Origin: Acipenser ruthenus
Lineage: Eukaryota; Chordata; Actinopteri; Acipenseriformes; Acipenseridae
Assembly: GCF_902713425.1 (NCBI RefSeq)
Contig: NC_081197.1
Coordinates: 16,757,657 to 16,821,656 of the forward strand
Reading direction: 5' to 3'
DNA length: 64,000 bases
Below, in pieces: positions 12,501 to 25,902 of the stretch. The notes beneath the pieces were generated by a model. That model searched no databases. It saw only the letters and a list, made by a program, of their open reading frames with translations, and was not told the origin of the DNA. Position 1 is the first letter of the stretch; the number at the start of each line of letters is the position of its first letter. The position numbers and the translations under genes were made by a program.

Positions 12501-15170
12501 ATAAGTCATACTAGGTGGTGATACACAGCACTAGGGTCCGTCAGACATGTTTTTATCATTTAATTGTACATTAAAGGCCACCTCTTTAACTCAGTCCGGA
12601 AGTGCTCGCTTTGATTCAGAAATAGAGCTAGTCAAGGCTATGGACCTTGATGTTTCTACCCCAGTGTCGAAACATAATCTAAATCAACATTTATTGCATG
12701 CCACTCGGAGGAATAATATTGAAATTAAAGGGTGCTAATACTTACAGTATTAGTAAACTAATACTGTAAGTAAACTAGATGTGAAACCTAATGAACTAGA
12801 ATTACTTCTCCAAAAGGGACATCACATTTTACTGTCCATGCAGTACATTAGTACAATGTTGTAGTATTGACTTATCTGTTGTTGATCTGTTTAATGGACA
12901 GCTCGCACAAATGTTTTTCATATTCTGCCAAGAACTCCTTTTCTCTTCTTTAAAAGCCTTTAATACTTGAAACGGTACTTTATGTTAAGTATAATTTCTA
13001 TAAAATTCAGAAACCATTTTTTTTTTGTGGTTTCTGAAAGTGTTTTTTTCTAAATGACTTTTAAAAATGTATTTATTGGTTTAGTTGCTAGTACTGGTCT
13101 AACATGCATCTACAGTATGATTAACAGTTCCAATAATGTGTAACTTGCGGTGTTGTAACATCAAGCATATTGCAGCATTAATAGCAATGTTTCTCAGCAG
13201 TGAGTAACGAGAAGAGAGGAAATATTTTAGTGTATTTTTTAAGTTAATGCAGAAGACTTCTTGATCCTTGTTTTAATAAGAAAAAAACACTTTTTAATAA
13301 TGTTTTCTTAATTTGTCTCTTCCCACCAAAACTGTTTCTTATTAAAGACTAAACACCATTGCCAAAAAAAGGAAATATAATTTCAAACTGCATTATCTTT
13401 CAAAGCTAAAACTGCAATATGAAAAAAAAATAGCATGAAATATAACACTAGACTCTCTCCGAGTCAAGACCTATACTGTATACAGTAGTAACTTGGTTAG
13501 AAGGGTTGTAAAAAGACAATCTGGAGGAACGTGTGAGGGGATGGAGATTTACTTTACTAAAATAATGACAGTGATCTGCTGGAGAGAAAGTGAGGAACAG
13601 GATGGAGCAGAAAATGCAGTTACATTTCTCCAATGTTGGCAAAAGTTACAGGGACTAAATTATTTAAACGTGACACCTGAGTTGTTTGGAATCTCTTTAG
13701 AAAGCATTTTATTTTAGGGGGATATCGAAGATCACATGGGCGCTACAGTAAGAGAAGTGATGGAGGTGGTGGGGAGCATAACAATCTCAGGAGGGCAAGA
13801 TTCCTGCTCCTTGTAAATTATATATTGTTCATGTCTGTCCGGTCAGGAATTACAACGTTAAACTCTTTGTTACCAGTATTGCTGCTTCTATTGATGTGAC
13901 TATGATGTTGACAGAAAACCAGATGCTCATCAATAGAAAGGGTAAAAAAACATTTTGTTTTGAACAATGTTTCCATATTCTTCGACCATGGTGTGTTTAC
14001 TGCCTTTATAGATGAGCTTCAGTACATGTCCACCTACTTGCAACCTGTTAACACTGGTCTTAAGTATACATCTCATAGTGTGTTGAATACTCATGTTCTT
14101 AAGTTAAAATACAGTTAACTATTAAAAAGTCTGTTTTGGCGAGTTTGATATTTGTATTTTTTTCTTTCATTGTGGCATCTTATGTTTCCTCTGAATTACC
14201 ATATTCATAACCCATTTAGTCATGGTTCTTCATCCAAACTATACTCGAGTGCAGGCTATGGGGCTGCAGACGTTGGTGTGACATGCAATGTGGTCCCAGG
14301 CTCTGCAGTCATCATTGCAAACATTCATTTTTGTGACAGTACCACCGTTGGAATGATACTGTATCTGGATCGCTATGTAATTTGATAAGCGTGTCATGTT
14401 CTATTGATTCTGCTAAGGTAAGACAGCAGATCAGACAGACTGATGGAGGGCTGATGGTACGTGCTTGGTTGACAGGTGCTTCTGTATCCAAGACTGTTGT
14501 CTGAGATTTTATATATCAGATGGGTGCCCAGTAATAGGCCCAAAAATATCTGCCCCAATATCCAACTAGCTGGTCACCAGCCGTTGCTAGAATCTTCATC
14601 AGCGCTACACCCTTTTCTAACTGATGAAAAGAATACCACAGCAAAAAGTAACATTGGTAAAAGATCTCTACCACTTCCTAAATGCCTTTTATTTTTGTAA
14701 ATACAGTCTGTATAAAGTCTATGGACCATGTGTAAAATATATTGAACATTTTTTTTTTTTATTGAATATTGAAAAGAATCAATTTTACAAATCACAATTC
14801 ACACAAATCCTTAATATTATCTTTAAAATAGTTTTGGCTAGGTAATCACAGTATTTAGTGTTATAATTCTTATACAACTACAGTACTTACGTTACAATCA
14901 CAAATATGTATATTTTAATGGTACCAGTCCTCCCATTCCTGTTTCCATAACCATTTGGCATTTGAAGATATTAACTGTTTGGAAATATTTTGTTTTTTGC
15001 TTTTTTTAATTAAGAAATGTATATTTTCTAATAGTTGAAGGGGAAGGCCTCACCATTTAATTCAGCACAGACAATTCACGCAAAAGAAAACAACAATACA
15101 GGGAAAATCTGTTATTTACTGCTAACCCTATTTACAAAACATGAAGGAATGTTTTTTTTTTAACAACTGC

Positions 15171-15176
15171 TTTATT
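15171..15176 (-). terminator. Polyadenylation signal for VSP
   Basis: AATAAA on the - strand, about 355 bp after the VSP stop codon. It is the first canonical hexamer I found in that direction. Confidence 0.55.
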
Positions 15177-15529
15177 GACTAGTGTTTAAAAACATTATCA
15201 GATTAAGCAATGTTTTGAAAAACAAACCTGCCCTATAACAGCTGAAAAAAAGAGTTTAATTAAATGGAAGTATGCTTTAACTCATCAAAATGGGCTACAA
15301 AACAGTGCTGAAGAAAACGTTTTGGGCGCCGTGTTTCATAAAAAATAGAAAGCAGTAAACCACTCAACCACTAAATCTGTCCGGTAAGACAACCTTATAT
15401 AGACTTTGGTAATCAACTATGTGATATATACCCTTTGAAAAAAATATTTGAACAAATCTGAACAAAGATGCCATGCTTATATTTGAAACCTGTTGTAACC
15501 AGTGTTTCCACAGCACAGAGATTCCAGCG

Positions 15530-16942
15530 CTATGGATCACAAAAAGCCAGTTCTACAGCAAAGTCCTCCTTGAAGATGTTCCATGTCTTTGGTTTGTGGG
15601 GGTTGTCCAGTTCCTCTCTGGACAGGTAAAGCCTACAAAACAGTAAAATCAACAGCTTACGGTATTAGAATGTGACTGAGGTAGCACACATCAAGTATAC
15701 AAATCAATGCCCTATTATGTCCTTTTCAGAATCAGTTCAATCAACTATCCATATAGGAACATTTGTATATCACTACTGTACATGTGTGGGTTTCAAATGA
15801 TTTGAAAGAAAATTGGGGTCTATGCATTTTAGTATTATAAATAGTATTTTCTGCCAAAAATGTCCCTGTGTCATAATAAAGAACTCTCCTGCTAAACCGT
15901 GCCCAAGAAGCCTGTATGGTACATAAGCATACATACACCTTACCTGTTATTTTCAATGAAAGAAGTGTTGAACCAGAAATAGAACGGACAGTCTTCATAA
16001 CCTTTAGGAAGTCCCTAGACATTAAACACAAATATAACTTACAATATACAATGCAAAACACTCCGCCTAAAAAACAATATACTCTTTTTAGATCAGGTTA
16101 AGGAGTGTAAGCCACCATTGCCCATGGGAAAAATTACCATATCATAAAACCTGCCTTTGGATTAAATCATGAAAGTCTGAGTAGCTTGTTTTAATTTAAG
16201 TGGACAGAATTGGCTCCAGGCTTGTGCTATATCTTGGTAACATGCATTAGTTAAAATAAGTGACTGGCTTGACTGTGTGAACAGTGGTTGCCTGTTGATC
16301 TTTAATTCTCCTGATCGATAAGTAGGTTGCAGTCTTGAGGCGATATTTAAATTACGCATTTCAAATTGGGTTGGAGAAAACAGGAGTAAAATCGATTTTT
16401 TTTTAAAATATAAAAAATAGAGAGCAAAGTGCAGAATAACCTTAAGTCACACGGTTCATCCTAACACATTACGGTATACAGGGACAAATATTCAGCACTT
16501 ACTGCACTAGACTCGAACATGATTTTCACATCTCCACATAAAACAGGACACTCAAGTAAGCTTATAACAGCGGCGTTACCACCAGCATCAAAAAACAGCT
16601 GTAGAAACAAAACGAGAAAGCCTGTGAAAAACTGGAGAGACGAAATGAAGGCAAGACGGGAACACGCTGTATAGGGAAGGGCTACAAGACTTTAGGGACC
16701 ATCATATGTGTAACTAATAGCAGTGTGATTGAGCAGCATTACTGAAGGGAATGCATGATTTCACATTTAAATTGAACACAGCTGCATATTAGGCCAGTAT
16801 TTAACATAAATGTTATTCCTTAACAGTATAAGTGTATATATGGACATATTTATTTATTAATAATTGTAATTACCAATGTAACTGTATTTAATTGACTATT
16901 ACCAGATTAACCTTCTATGACACAGTGTATGTTTAAACATCA

Positions 16943-16987
<45 letters not shown>

Positions 16988-19900
16988 TCTTAAATTAAGT
17001 AATTATATTTAATTATATAATACTTAAGGTGATTACTTACCTTACAGCTTTCCTGAGTAGCACAAACACATTGAAATGCATTTTGTTTTTTCAAAATAAT
17101 CTTCACCTTGAGATCACTGCCATTGCTTTTTCCAACACCTGTGAGAACACATTTGAGATAAAAAGGGTAATCCATTTGACTTTCCATTCTAATTGGTCAA
17201 ACCCTGGCATACTTCAGATGAAATACCATCACCACCACATAACAAGAAAAAACTCCAAGCAAAATACTAAAACTGCTAGAGACAGCTAGTCCTAAATGAA
17301 ATGTATGAGTTGTTTATTTCTGAAGAAAAACAAAGAAATCATGCACATGATGACTTGAAAAGCTTTGAGAACCTATCCCTATGTAGACATTAGCATCTCG
17401 TACGCTGAAAAAAGGATTTCAAAGATTGTAACTTGTATTTAACTATCAACATGAATATTTAGAGTCATTCTCTAAATTCAAATAAAACAAAGGAACAAAA
17501 ACTGCAAAAAACAAATACTTGGAAACTCTTAAACATACAGAACAGTAAATATTAAAGGAGATGGTACAGGTGAAACGGTCCTAAATGCTTAACTGAATCA
17601 TTACACTTACCAGTTATAGAGTGGATTCTTATGCTCCTTATTTTCAAACTCTTGCTTGGCGGCAGCTGCCTGTTGTATTTCTTTTTCAAGATTTCATAAT
17701 AGCCAACATATCTGCTCTAAATAAACAACACAAACACGATTCCTGATATTAGAAGTCCTTCCACCTGGCTGTGAAATCCCTTCCTATCTATGTGTTTGCA
17801 GTACTGGTACAATGTGGTTGTATTTCAAACATTTAAGCAGGAAACTGAAGATAGTGTAATCATAAAGCTACAGTGACGCTCTCGTTCTGCACATACTGCA
17901 GTCTATAGAGCAGAACAGGTTATGAGACTGACATTACTGTGGCTCCAATGTAGCCAGCATTATTTAGTGAAGCTAGCTGGAGCCAACATGGGTAAAACTT
18001 GATATTATATCAGAAATATGTAAATGCTTTTTATACCAGCAGTGTACAAAGCTGTTTTAACATTGGCTTCCATGCTGAAACTGAAGTCCCCCCAAATGTT
18101 ACTTGCCCTAGATATGTACACTGTATTTGTTGCTTTCAGCCTTTAAATATTTCTTACCTGGGACGGGGTCTCAACTCCTTGGAATTTTGAACTCATACTT
18201 TTGTCAGTTCTTCGCTCTCCGAAATACTGTAAACTTTCCTAAGAAAAAAAAAAGAAATATATATATATATGAAAAAAATGATTTTATTTGGATGTACACA
18301 AAACACAAAAGGTATAAATGATTAAAAAATTATTCTTTTTCAGGACCTGAAATAAATTATTTTATATATATTGTGACAAAATGGCTTGTTTATCACCATT
18401 TAACATGGTGAATACCAGTCTTCTGGTAAGAAGTATAATACTCGGACGACAGAGTTGAATTCTAAACAGGGCGGTACCTGTATGTTTGTTTTTGTGCAGA
18501 GGACATGAGTTAAATTCTTTAAATTAAAAGAATCACAAAATTAACAAAACAAAACAAAATCCTAACTCCCTCCCGGAGTACTAACTAAACACAAAACTAC
18601 TAACTAATAACCAGGCAGCTAATTGCAATATCAATAGGCAGCAGTGTGGCGTAGTGGTTAGGGCTCTGGACTCTTGACTGGAGGGTTGTGGGTTCAATTC
18701 CTGGTAGGGGACACTGCTGCTGTACCCTTGAGCAAGGTACATTACCTAAATTGCTCCAGTAAAAACCCAACTGTATAAATGGGTAATTGTATGTAAAAAT
18801 AATGTGATATCTTGTAACAATTGTAAGTCGCCCTGGATAAGGGCGTCTGCTAAGAAATAAATAATAATAATAATACAATGATATATATATATATACTTAA
18901 AGTTTTTTAAAGTTGGGGGATGAGGGTGAAGCCTGGGGGCAAATACTTTTACATCTCACAAAGTAAAAGATTTGCTGAGGATAACACAACTAAACATTGT
19001 GTGCTTAAAAGCACCTTTTTTCTGCTGTGCACATGTTTCTTTTGTCAAAAAGAGAGGGTGTGTGTATATATATACCTTTGCATTTGCACACTGTTCATTG
19101 TCAATAAGCCAGGCGCAGATTAGTGTTCCAGTTCGACCTGCAAAATAAACATTTATTGACACCAGGCTATAGGATCCTTGCTGAAATTACAAATTCGGAC
19201 CACCAGATGGAACCGTCGGCTAAGCTAAAATTCCACTTAGAGGACAAATGGCTATAAAATGCCATTTCAATTGTATTTTACCCCTTTTAGGACATTTGCA
19301 TACATTCTGAATAGCACTCCACTACATTACTACATAGTATCAGTGTCATACAATAATGATATAGGGGCATGTCCAAGACTGGGACTTGTTAACTGGTCTG
19401 CTGTGTTGAAGAGGGATTTAAGATAGGGCAATGTTTTGTGTAGTCCGAGGTGGGACCCATGGGAGTCAAATGAAGAAATAAGGGAAACATTTTCCCAGTG
19501 TCTCAGGATGCGTATTGTAGAATGGTTTGCAGCTGTCATTATGATTCCTACCTTTACCACCTTTGCAATGAATGGCAACGATGTTCCGAGGATCGGCAGC
19601 CATCCACTCTCGAACACCTGTAGTGTATTTCAGCATGTCTCTGTGTGGCCAAAGAGTGAAAATCTGGTTAAAGCATCTTGACACTGTTAACCAAGATACG
19701 ACTGCAGAGATGCAACACCTTGCTTACAAAAGCTTCCTGGTGGACACAGGCAAGGAACCAACATAAAATAAGTAAAATCATTTCAAATCAGATTGTGCAC
19801 ATTGTCATCATGTAGTGAATCATTTTAACACACATTGTAAGGCTGTTGCAATAGGGATCATTGAGACCATTTTAATACTTTAATTCATCTTTTTTATTTT

Positions 19901-22900
19901 TTATCTGGGTATAATACATAGCTAGGGCCTAATTATTAGACAATAATTGTAAAGCCTTTTTATCTTTAAGGGACATCACTCCTTGTAGTTCCACTTTATT
20001 CATTTGCCCAAAGAACAGTACAGTAAAAGTTGCTTACTCCAATGCAGGGACGTTATGGTCATCAATTAAGATTCTTTCTACTCTGTGATGGAAGAATTTG
20101 GGATTGTAGCCTTTTTCACCTGTCAAAAAAGGGTGGTACAATTTAATATCACTTGAATTCTACATTAATATAGAATGTACAATACACAGTATTTATCTAT
20201 GTTTGGAATTGCAGTCCAATGTGTACATGGTTGTCTGGCTCTGGGTTTGCAAAATTAATTAAATAAAACCTGTTTTGCCAAAAGTTAGACTTGAAAGACT
20301 GCATACTTCCATCCAGTAGAGATGCAGTGTTCCCTTACTTACGGTGTCCAGGTTCCTAGAGAGCAAGCTTCATTGACAGCTGAGCAATGCTATGAGAAAC
20401 TAAACAGCACAGTTCACAACCCCAGACCTGCAGTGTCACTCAGACCTTACTTAAAATACACAAAACAAAGTACTTACTGCACAGGTTATACACTCTGTAG
20501 TGATCCATGTGCTTTGTATCCAGGAATCTTGCAACTTCCTACAGAATAAAAAAAAAGGTGTAAGAAATGATTTTCCTTTTGAAACATGCACAGGCCTACC
20601 CTTAAAACAACGGTAATTGTAAATAACCTTCCACCCTTCTACGTATAAGGTTTAGCTTCTTGGTTTACAGTGCCCTCTAGTGTTCATATTTATACAATAA
20701 CCATTTAGTATAGAATTACTGTACATGAATAGGTTCAGATTTATTCAGGTTTGATTTTTTTCTCAGTTAATGGCACAGAAGGTGTGAATTGGTATTAAAC
20801 TTTGGCAAAATCTCCAGTCATATCTTAGAAGCTAAGCAACTTTGGGCCTGGCCAATAGTTGGATGGGAGTACTCTAATGACTGAAAACAGTGAAAATTGA
20901 GACACAGCTCATGTAATACCTTCACATTTCCTAAACATTGACGAATGGTCATGTATCCCTTCAGTTCAGAACGATTTTTAGCACTTTGCAAAATAATCAT
21001 GTCAAATAGGTGTCATACTACGTACAGTATGTGTCTTTAACAAAAACTTACCCCAATAGGATTCCTATAAAAAGACTGCTTTCCAGAAGACGGGAAAGAC
21101 ATGGCAATGATGCGATCTTTAAACAAAATAAATAAATAAATAAACTTGAGCAGATTCAGACATTTCAGGAATTCTCCATTCAGTTTTCATATAAAAGATT
21201 TCAATTTATACCAACCGGTAACATAGGTGAGGTCAAGATCAAAGCCATCCTTCTGATAACGCCTTTTATTTTCAGAGACCTGCAACAGCATCAAACTATG
21301 TTCAACAAACTACTGTTCATTTCTAGTATTCTAGTGATCTGCTTGTGGACTGCAGACATATGTAAAGCCCTGCTGAAATATGAAATCAGTGTTGTAATAA
21401 AGGGCTATTATGAAAGTATTGCTGTCTGGTTCTTTATTACATGGAACCAAGGAACATTCTGATTGTGTCACTCTTCTCTTTCTTCTTTTTTGTCTCCTTT
21501 TTGACACATGGGAATGCATGCAATAGGACATTGCACACAGTTGAACCGCAGTCAAATGAGTAATTACTAACTACGCTTTGATTCGGTGTACTCCCCTTTT
21601 CACTGCAGTTGCACTTGTGGAACATTCTGTTCTGCTTGCCTTGCTGTATCTGGCATGGCAGGTGCGGTGGGTACTCACCATTTGTCGGGTGGCCTTTTCA
21701 AGGTGCTTCCTTTGAGAGGCAATCCTGACGATCCTAATAAGGATGAAGACCCTCATTGCCCTCAGGAAGGATAACATCCTAGAAAAAACATGGAAAAGAA
21801 ACAGTTTAGCCTGGCCACCAGCATGTTTTTATGGACAGAGCTTTGCAGGGTCTGGTGCTGTTGGGGTCTGCTTGACCTGGTGGAACATCAGTGTACGTTA
21901 TGTTTCGATCAGGCTTACATTTCATGCTTGGTTTTCTATTTTGCTCCTGGCGAAATCCATTCAGCTTTTCTGATAGGACCGTAAATGCAGCAAAACTCTG
22001 ATAGTTAAAGAGATACATCTTCCTTTTCATACAACAAAAATAGTTGAAAAAGATTTAATGAACTGCACTTAATGAACTTTATTTAAAACATCTTTAAAAA
22101 TGTTTGAATAAAGGATATAATATACTTTGTTGTTTCTGCTTCCATCATTATTTACCATGCTTCCTAAATATTCCAGTAAAAATTGTTTTTTGAAAATATT
22201 TCTCAAGGCTTATTGTGGTGAAGTGAGGATCAAGGTACTAACAAGAGACCCACAATATTGCTATAAAACAGAGCAAACAGCCCTTTCCAGAAGCATTTCC
22301 TCGCTAGAAAGGACACATGTTTTGAATTCATTGTAACAGGCTCTGTGGTACAGCTAAATGTTTCTTTCACTCAGGCATGCTGCCATAAACTTTGGTGTCA
22401 GTTCTGCCCAATCCACTCTAAAGCTGTTTTTTTTCTTCTACAACAGGTGGCAAAACACGTCTCTCGTTGTGATAAGTCAGTGTGACTAAAGGCTGTGGAA
22501 TTTAAATAAAAAACATGTTTCTTCATTCCAGCAATGAGGGTTACAAGCACCATAACATCAATGTATCACCGCATACTACATTACTGTCAGCAATCAAAAT
22601 GCAATTCCCATAGCATAGATGCTGCATTATGCTACTTTTTCTATTCAGTGAACTTAACATTCACAGCCAGGGTATGCCGATGCTTATTGAAGGGTACTAT
22701 ATATTTATATAATGGTCACATACCTGGGAATGAGTGCTACCCCAGAGACATCGGAAAGGGCAAACACCATAGCGATGATCAGGGTGACGAAAACAATACA
22801 GGCATCGACAATGTTCAGCTTAGAATTGAAGTAGGCATTGAACCTGGAACACATGTAGCACAAGATCAATTAATCCCCGCTCATCATCATTTTCATGCAA

Positions 22901-25900
22901 CACAGAATATGATTTCAAACTGATTTTCCTCTTTGCATTATTAACTTAACAGTCACTGTTCCAGCTTTCATTGTGATGAAACTTGCAGAAACTTTTCATT
23001 AACACTTTATATTAAGGTGCATTTATAAAAATATAATATATGCTTAATAACTATGTAATAGATTGTTAATAAAGCATTATATATGGTATATAACCATGCA
23101 ATAGCCATAGACAAAATTATGTTTAAACATCCCAGAGTACAATAGGTGGCTAAAAACTGTGTCCTTTATAAAACTGTAAGTCCGTCTATGGCTATTGCAT
23201 GGTTATAAACCATCTATAATGTTTTATTAACAATCTATTACATAGTTATTAAGCATATATTATATATTTAACACATTTAGAAAATATTAATAAGTAGCAC
23301 CTTAATATAAAACATTACCAACTTTTCAACTGCAGTGTTGTACCAAAAATGTATATTCTGCAATCTACTCATGGTACCTCAAGGTTAAGCAATGATATTA
23401 TAATGGTAACCTAGTAGTATTGTCTTTTTGTTCCCTAATGGCTATATTCTCAAAACCTGAGGAACCAGTGCAAAGGAATTACCATGTTTTTCATCACAAC
23501 ACTGTGAGTAGTTTTTAGTATTTGTGAAGTAAAAATGTAAGAAGGTCATCACTACTATTTCCCTGTTGTCAAGGATAGGAGGCTGTGTGGTGTAAGTCGC
23601 CTTGGATAAAGGCGTCTGCTAAATAAACAAATAATAATAATACACTTCACCTGTTTTGGTGGAATTGGGGTGGGAATACAAAAATGTGGATAGTTTTAGC
23701 AAAGGCTTTTACCACAGTAAATATATGGGACTTATCAGTCTGCTGAGGGATCAACTAAGCCCACAAAATGAATTCCTTTTGCCTTTAGCTTACCCTTCCA
23801 CGTAGACTCTCAATAGCACATCAGCAAGGAAGAAGAAAGAAATCCCCAGAGAAATCCCCTCAAAGATACTGGCATTGTTTGACAAGGTGACAAGGTTGAC
23901 AATGACCACGGTGATATCAACAATTATAAGCAGCATACCAAAAATCCTACAAGAGAATACAAATACAATTTGTATTTTTTTGTTGTTGCTTGTATTATAC
24001 ACTTCAATCTGGAATCTGTAGACAGGGCATCGCTGTGATTCATTCATGTATCCATTTAAAAAAAAAAGAGTAACAGGACATTTTTAAACATCAATTCCAA
24101 GAAATATTTCACACATTGTTCAGATTCATCGCTTCTTACTGTGCTAAATTGATCTGTTTTAGTTACAAAAAATAACAAATGATTATTCAGAGTTGGTTTG
24201 TCTACAACAAGAGTTATCCTCTGATTACTACACCCCAGATGTTTTGTTAGATTAAGGTTAGACTCGAAATGGAGATAAATAAGTTATTAACCTTTAATAA
24301 TGTTCGATAACTATTATGAATCAATGTTACTTTTGTAAACAGCGATCGTGATATCTATTTATTTTTTAAGTAACGTATTATGATAAAAACTGGTTACCCA
24401 ATTAAAGCCCATTTAAATATGGTTTTAAATACTCAAAAGTGAAAATCAGATTCCCTGTCTGCAACCTGCAGTTGTCGCAGATTGCCTTGGCACTGGCTCA
24501 ACAAGGTATATCACAGATTTGTTTAGCACATATACCATTTTCTGAAAGCTTTTGTTGGCAGATGGGTTTCTGGTACACATTTTAATGGTGATAATTCACA
24601 GACCAATCAAGCTCTTGTTGAACTGATAACTTTAACAATTCAAGAATGCATCTACATCATGATAGAAGCAAAACAAAACAAACTGTAGCAATTCACAACA
24701 GAATCTTAGTGAAAGAACAGTAAAGCATTGTAAATCACATCAAATTGTGGTCATGCAATGTAAATGCAAGGTACAAGCCTGGGGAAAGCACATGAAACGC
24801 CAACATTTCTGTGCAAGTTACCCAGGTTAAGACAATAGCTCTAGATGACAAAAAAAACAAACAAACATGAGATTCATAAATACCCTTTACTGTGGTAATC
24901 TTACAAAAAACTTACCGAAATCCAAATGACATCACAAAGGGAGCAATCATCTTTCTGATTTGTCTGTAGGTTCAATAAGGACAGTGTATTAAAACTAGAA
25001 TGAAACAGCATAAAGGCACTGCATTGATTATATGTTTTTTTTAGTCCTGGTCCACACTTCACCAGAGTCCACTTTAAAGGAGAAAAGAATCATATTATAA
25101 TAACTTACCTAAAACACAGTGCTATTCACTATTACATAAGACTGTGGCTAATCAGGAGCCTCACTTCATAGCTCAGTGAGTGCATCTAAATCCTCACCTG
25201 TGTACCCCCTGATATTCAGTCCTTGGCTTCTCTCAAACAGGCAAACTGTTCCAGATGGTGTGGTACCAGTAGCTGTTTGATATGGATTAATGTAACATGA
25301 GACCATCAAAGTGATTTATTTGTGTCCTGAGTCAGATTTAGTACATGTTCTGCTATACATGTCAGTCACACAATCAATGGGTTCTGCATTTTTCATGTAC
25401 TGCAATTTTACTTTAAAATGACTTCTGCTTTACCTGTGTTTGATAGTAACAACATACTTACTGATACATTGTGTCTGTTTCACTGCTCTCCATTTTACCA
25501 TCATCAATGTGTATGTTTGCCTCAACCTTCTCTTCTATACTGAAGCTAGAAAAGAGGTAACAAAGCTGCAGTAAATATCAGTCAGCAAAAAATAAGCAGT
25601 TCAGGTGCAAATTGGTGCAGCTATAAAATATTCTTGTTGTTGTTTAGAATCACTTTGTACAGCATTTTTTTCTCATCACATCCTGGTGACTTTAAAACTC
25701 AAAAATGCCCTGTGACCCATGTGATATTTCTTACATCCACTAGGGGCAGTATTTGAGGGGGAACGGGTAATGGTAACTCAGATTAGAAGACCATCCGAGT
25801 TAATATTTAATCAAGCTAATTATACAGTAATGTTGCAAAGCTGCTAACTCACCCATTAACTTCTTTGGTATCTGACCCAGGATCGTATCTCACAGATGCC

Positions 25901-25902
25901 AT
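15530..25902 (-). CDS. tpte: Voltage-sensing phosphoinositide phosphatase (TPTE/VSP), complete
   Basis: A membrane protein in which a four-helix voltage sensor switches on a PTEN-like lipid phosphatase acting on PI(4,5)P2 and PI(3,4,5)P3. The 18 coding exons, in transcript order, begin at 25902, 25545, 24963, 23946, 22843, 21778, 21279, 21116, 20538, 20119, 19640, 19137, 18238, 17716, 17138, 16598, 16014 and 15632. Frames agree throughout, giving 510 aa against about 511 for zebrafish Dr-VSP. S1 is about residues 63-83, S2 92-110 and S3 122-141. S4 carries R152, R158, R161, R167 and R170. The basic linker [13 protein letters not shown] joins it to the phosphatase, whose loop is [10 protein letters not shown] (C301, R307), with the VSP-type glycine rather than the PTEN alanine. 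A C2 domain fills about 388-510. The start has a good context (AAG before ATG G). Exon 7 uses a slightly unusual donor, GTTGGT. All catalytic and sensor features are present. Confidence 0.95.
16943..16984. repeat. (ATT)n microsatellite
   Basis: About fourteen ATT units in a VSP intron, close to the donor of exon 15, which ends at 17041. Its origin in a SINE tail is possible but not visible. Confidence 0.85.
18638..18874 (+). mobile_element. Full-length tRNA-derived SINE
   Basis: The head GGCAGCAGTGTGGCGTAGTG and, further on, GGGTTCAATTCCTGG resemble tRNA A and B boxes. The body contains CTGTACCCTTGAGCAAGGTA, and the tail GTAAGTCGCCCTGGATAAGG ends in an (AAT)n run. The same family recurs at 12404, 23574, 33187, 40612 and 55288. 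It lies in a VSP intron, in the opposite orientation to the gene. The full length and clean tail suggest a fairly young copy. This family is one reason for suggesting a sturgeon-like host. Confidence 0.88.
20669..20683 (-). promoter_or_regulatory. CTCF-like motif in a VSP intron
   Basis: The - strand reads ACACTAGAGGGCACT, which matches the vertebrate CTCF core CCASYAGRKGGCRS at all but the first position. Binding is inferred from the motif only. Confidence 0.4.
23001..23315. mobile_element. MITE-like palindrome with arms of about 115-135 bp
   Basis: The left arm (23001-23117) contains TTTATATTAAGGTGC and GCTTAATAACTATGTAATAG. The right arm (about 23180-23315) is its reverse complement with a few changes and one extra segment. 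About 60 bp separate them. There is no ORF. It is a non-autonomous DNA element of unassigned family in a VSP intron. Confidence 0.7.
23574..23642 (+). repeat. SINE copy lacking its middle
   Basis: The first bases, AGGAGGCTGTGTGGT, match the head of the SINE at 33187-33425. They pass straight into the tail GTAAGTCGCCTTGGATAAAG and an (AAT)n run. The body of the element is missing. Confidence 0.7.
25718..25782 (+). repeat. Unclassified dispersed repeat, copy 1
   Basis: CATGTGATATTTCTTACATC and then CACTAGGGGCAG recur at 40421-40484 with about 75-80 percent identity. It lies in the first intron of the VSP coding region. The core CCACTAGGGGCAG is one G short of a CTCF consensus. Confidence 0.5.

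Larger units (their letters stand above)
12320..15529. other. Convergent interval between SLC25A15 and VSP
   Basis: This holds the 3' UTRs of two converging genes. The SLC25A15 side starts with a truncated SINE tail at 12404-12500. ATTAAA hexamers near 12571, 12722, 13342 and 14121 are possible weak polyadenylation signals; I see no AATAAA on that strand close to the stop. The VSP side carries a canonical AATAAA on the - strand at 15176-15171. I found no third gene. Confidence 0.5.

Noticed and set aside
18370-18630. Stretch resembling the edge of an LTR (GTGACAAAATGG and a CTCCCTCCCGGAGTACT block)
   Set aside because: I could find neither matching ends nor a target duplication, so the call would rest on impression alone.
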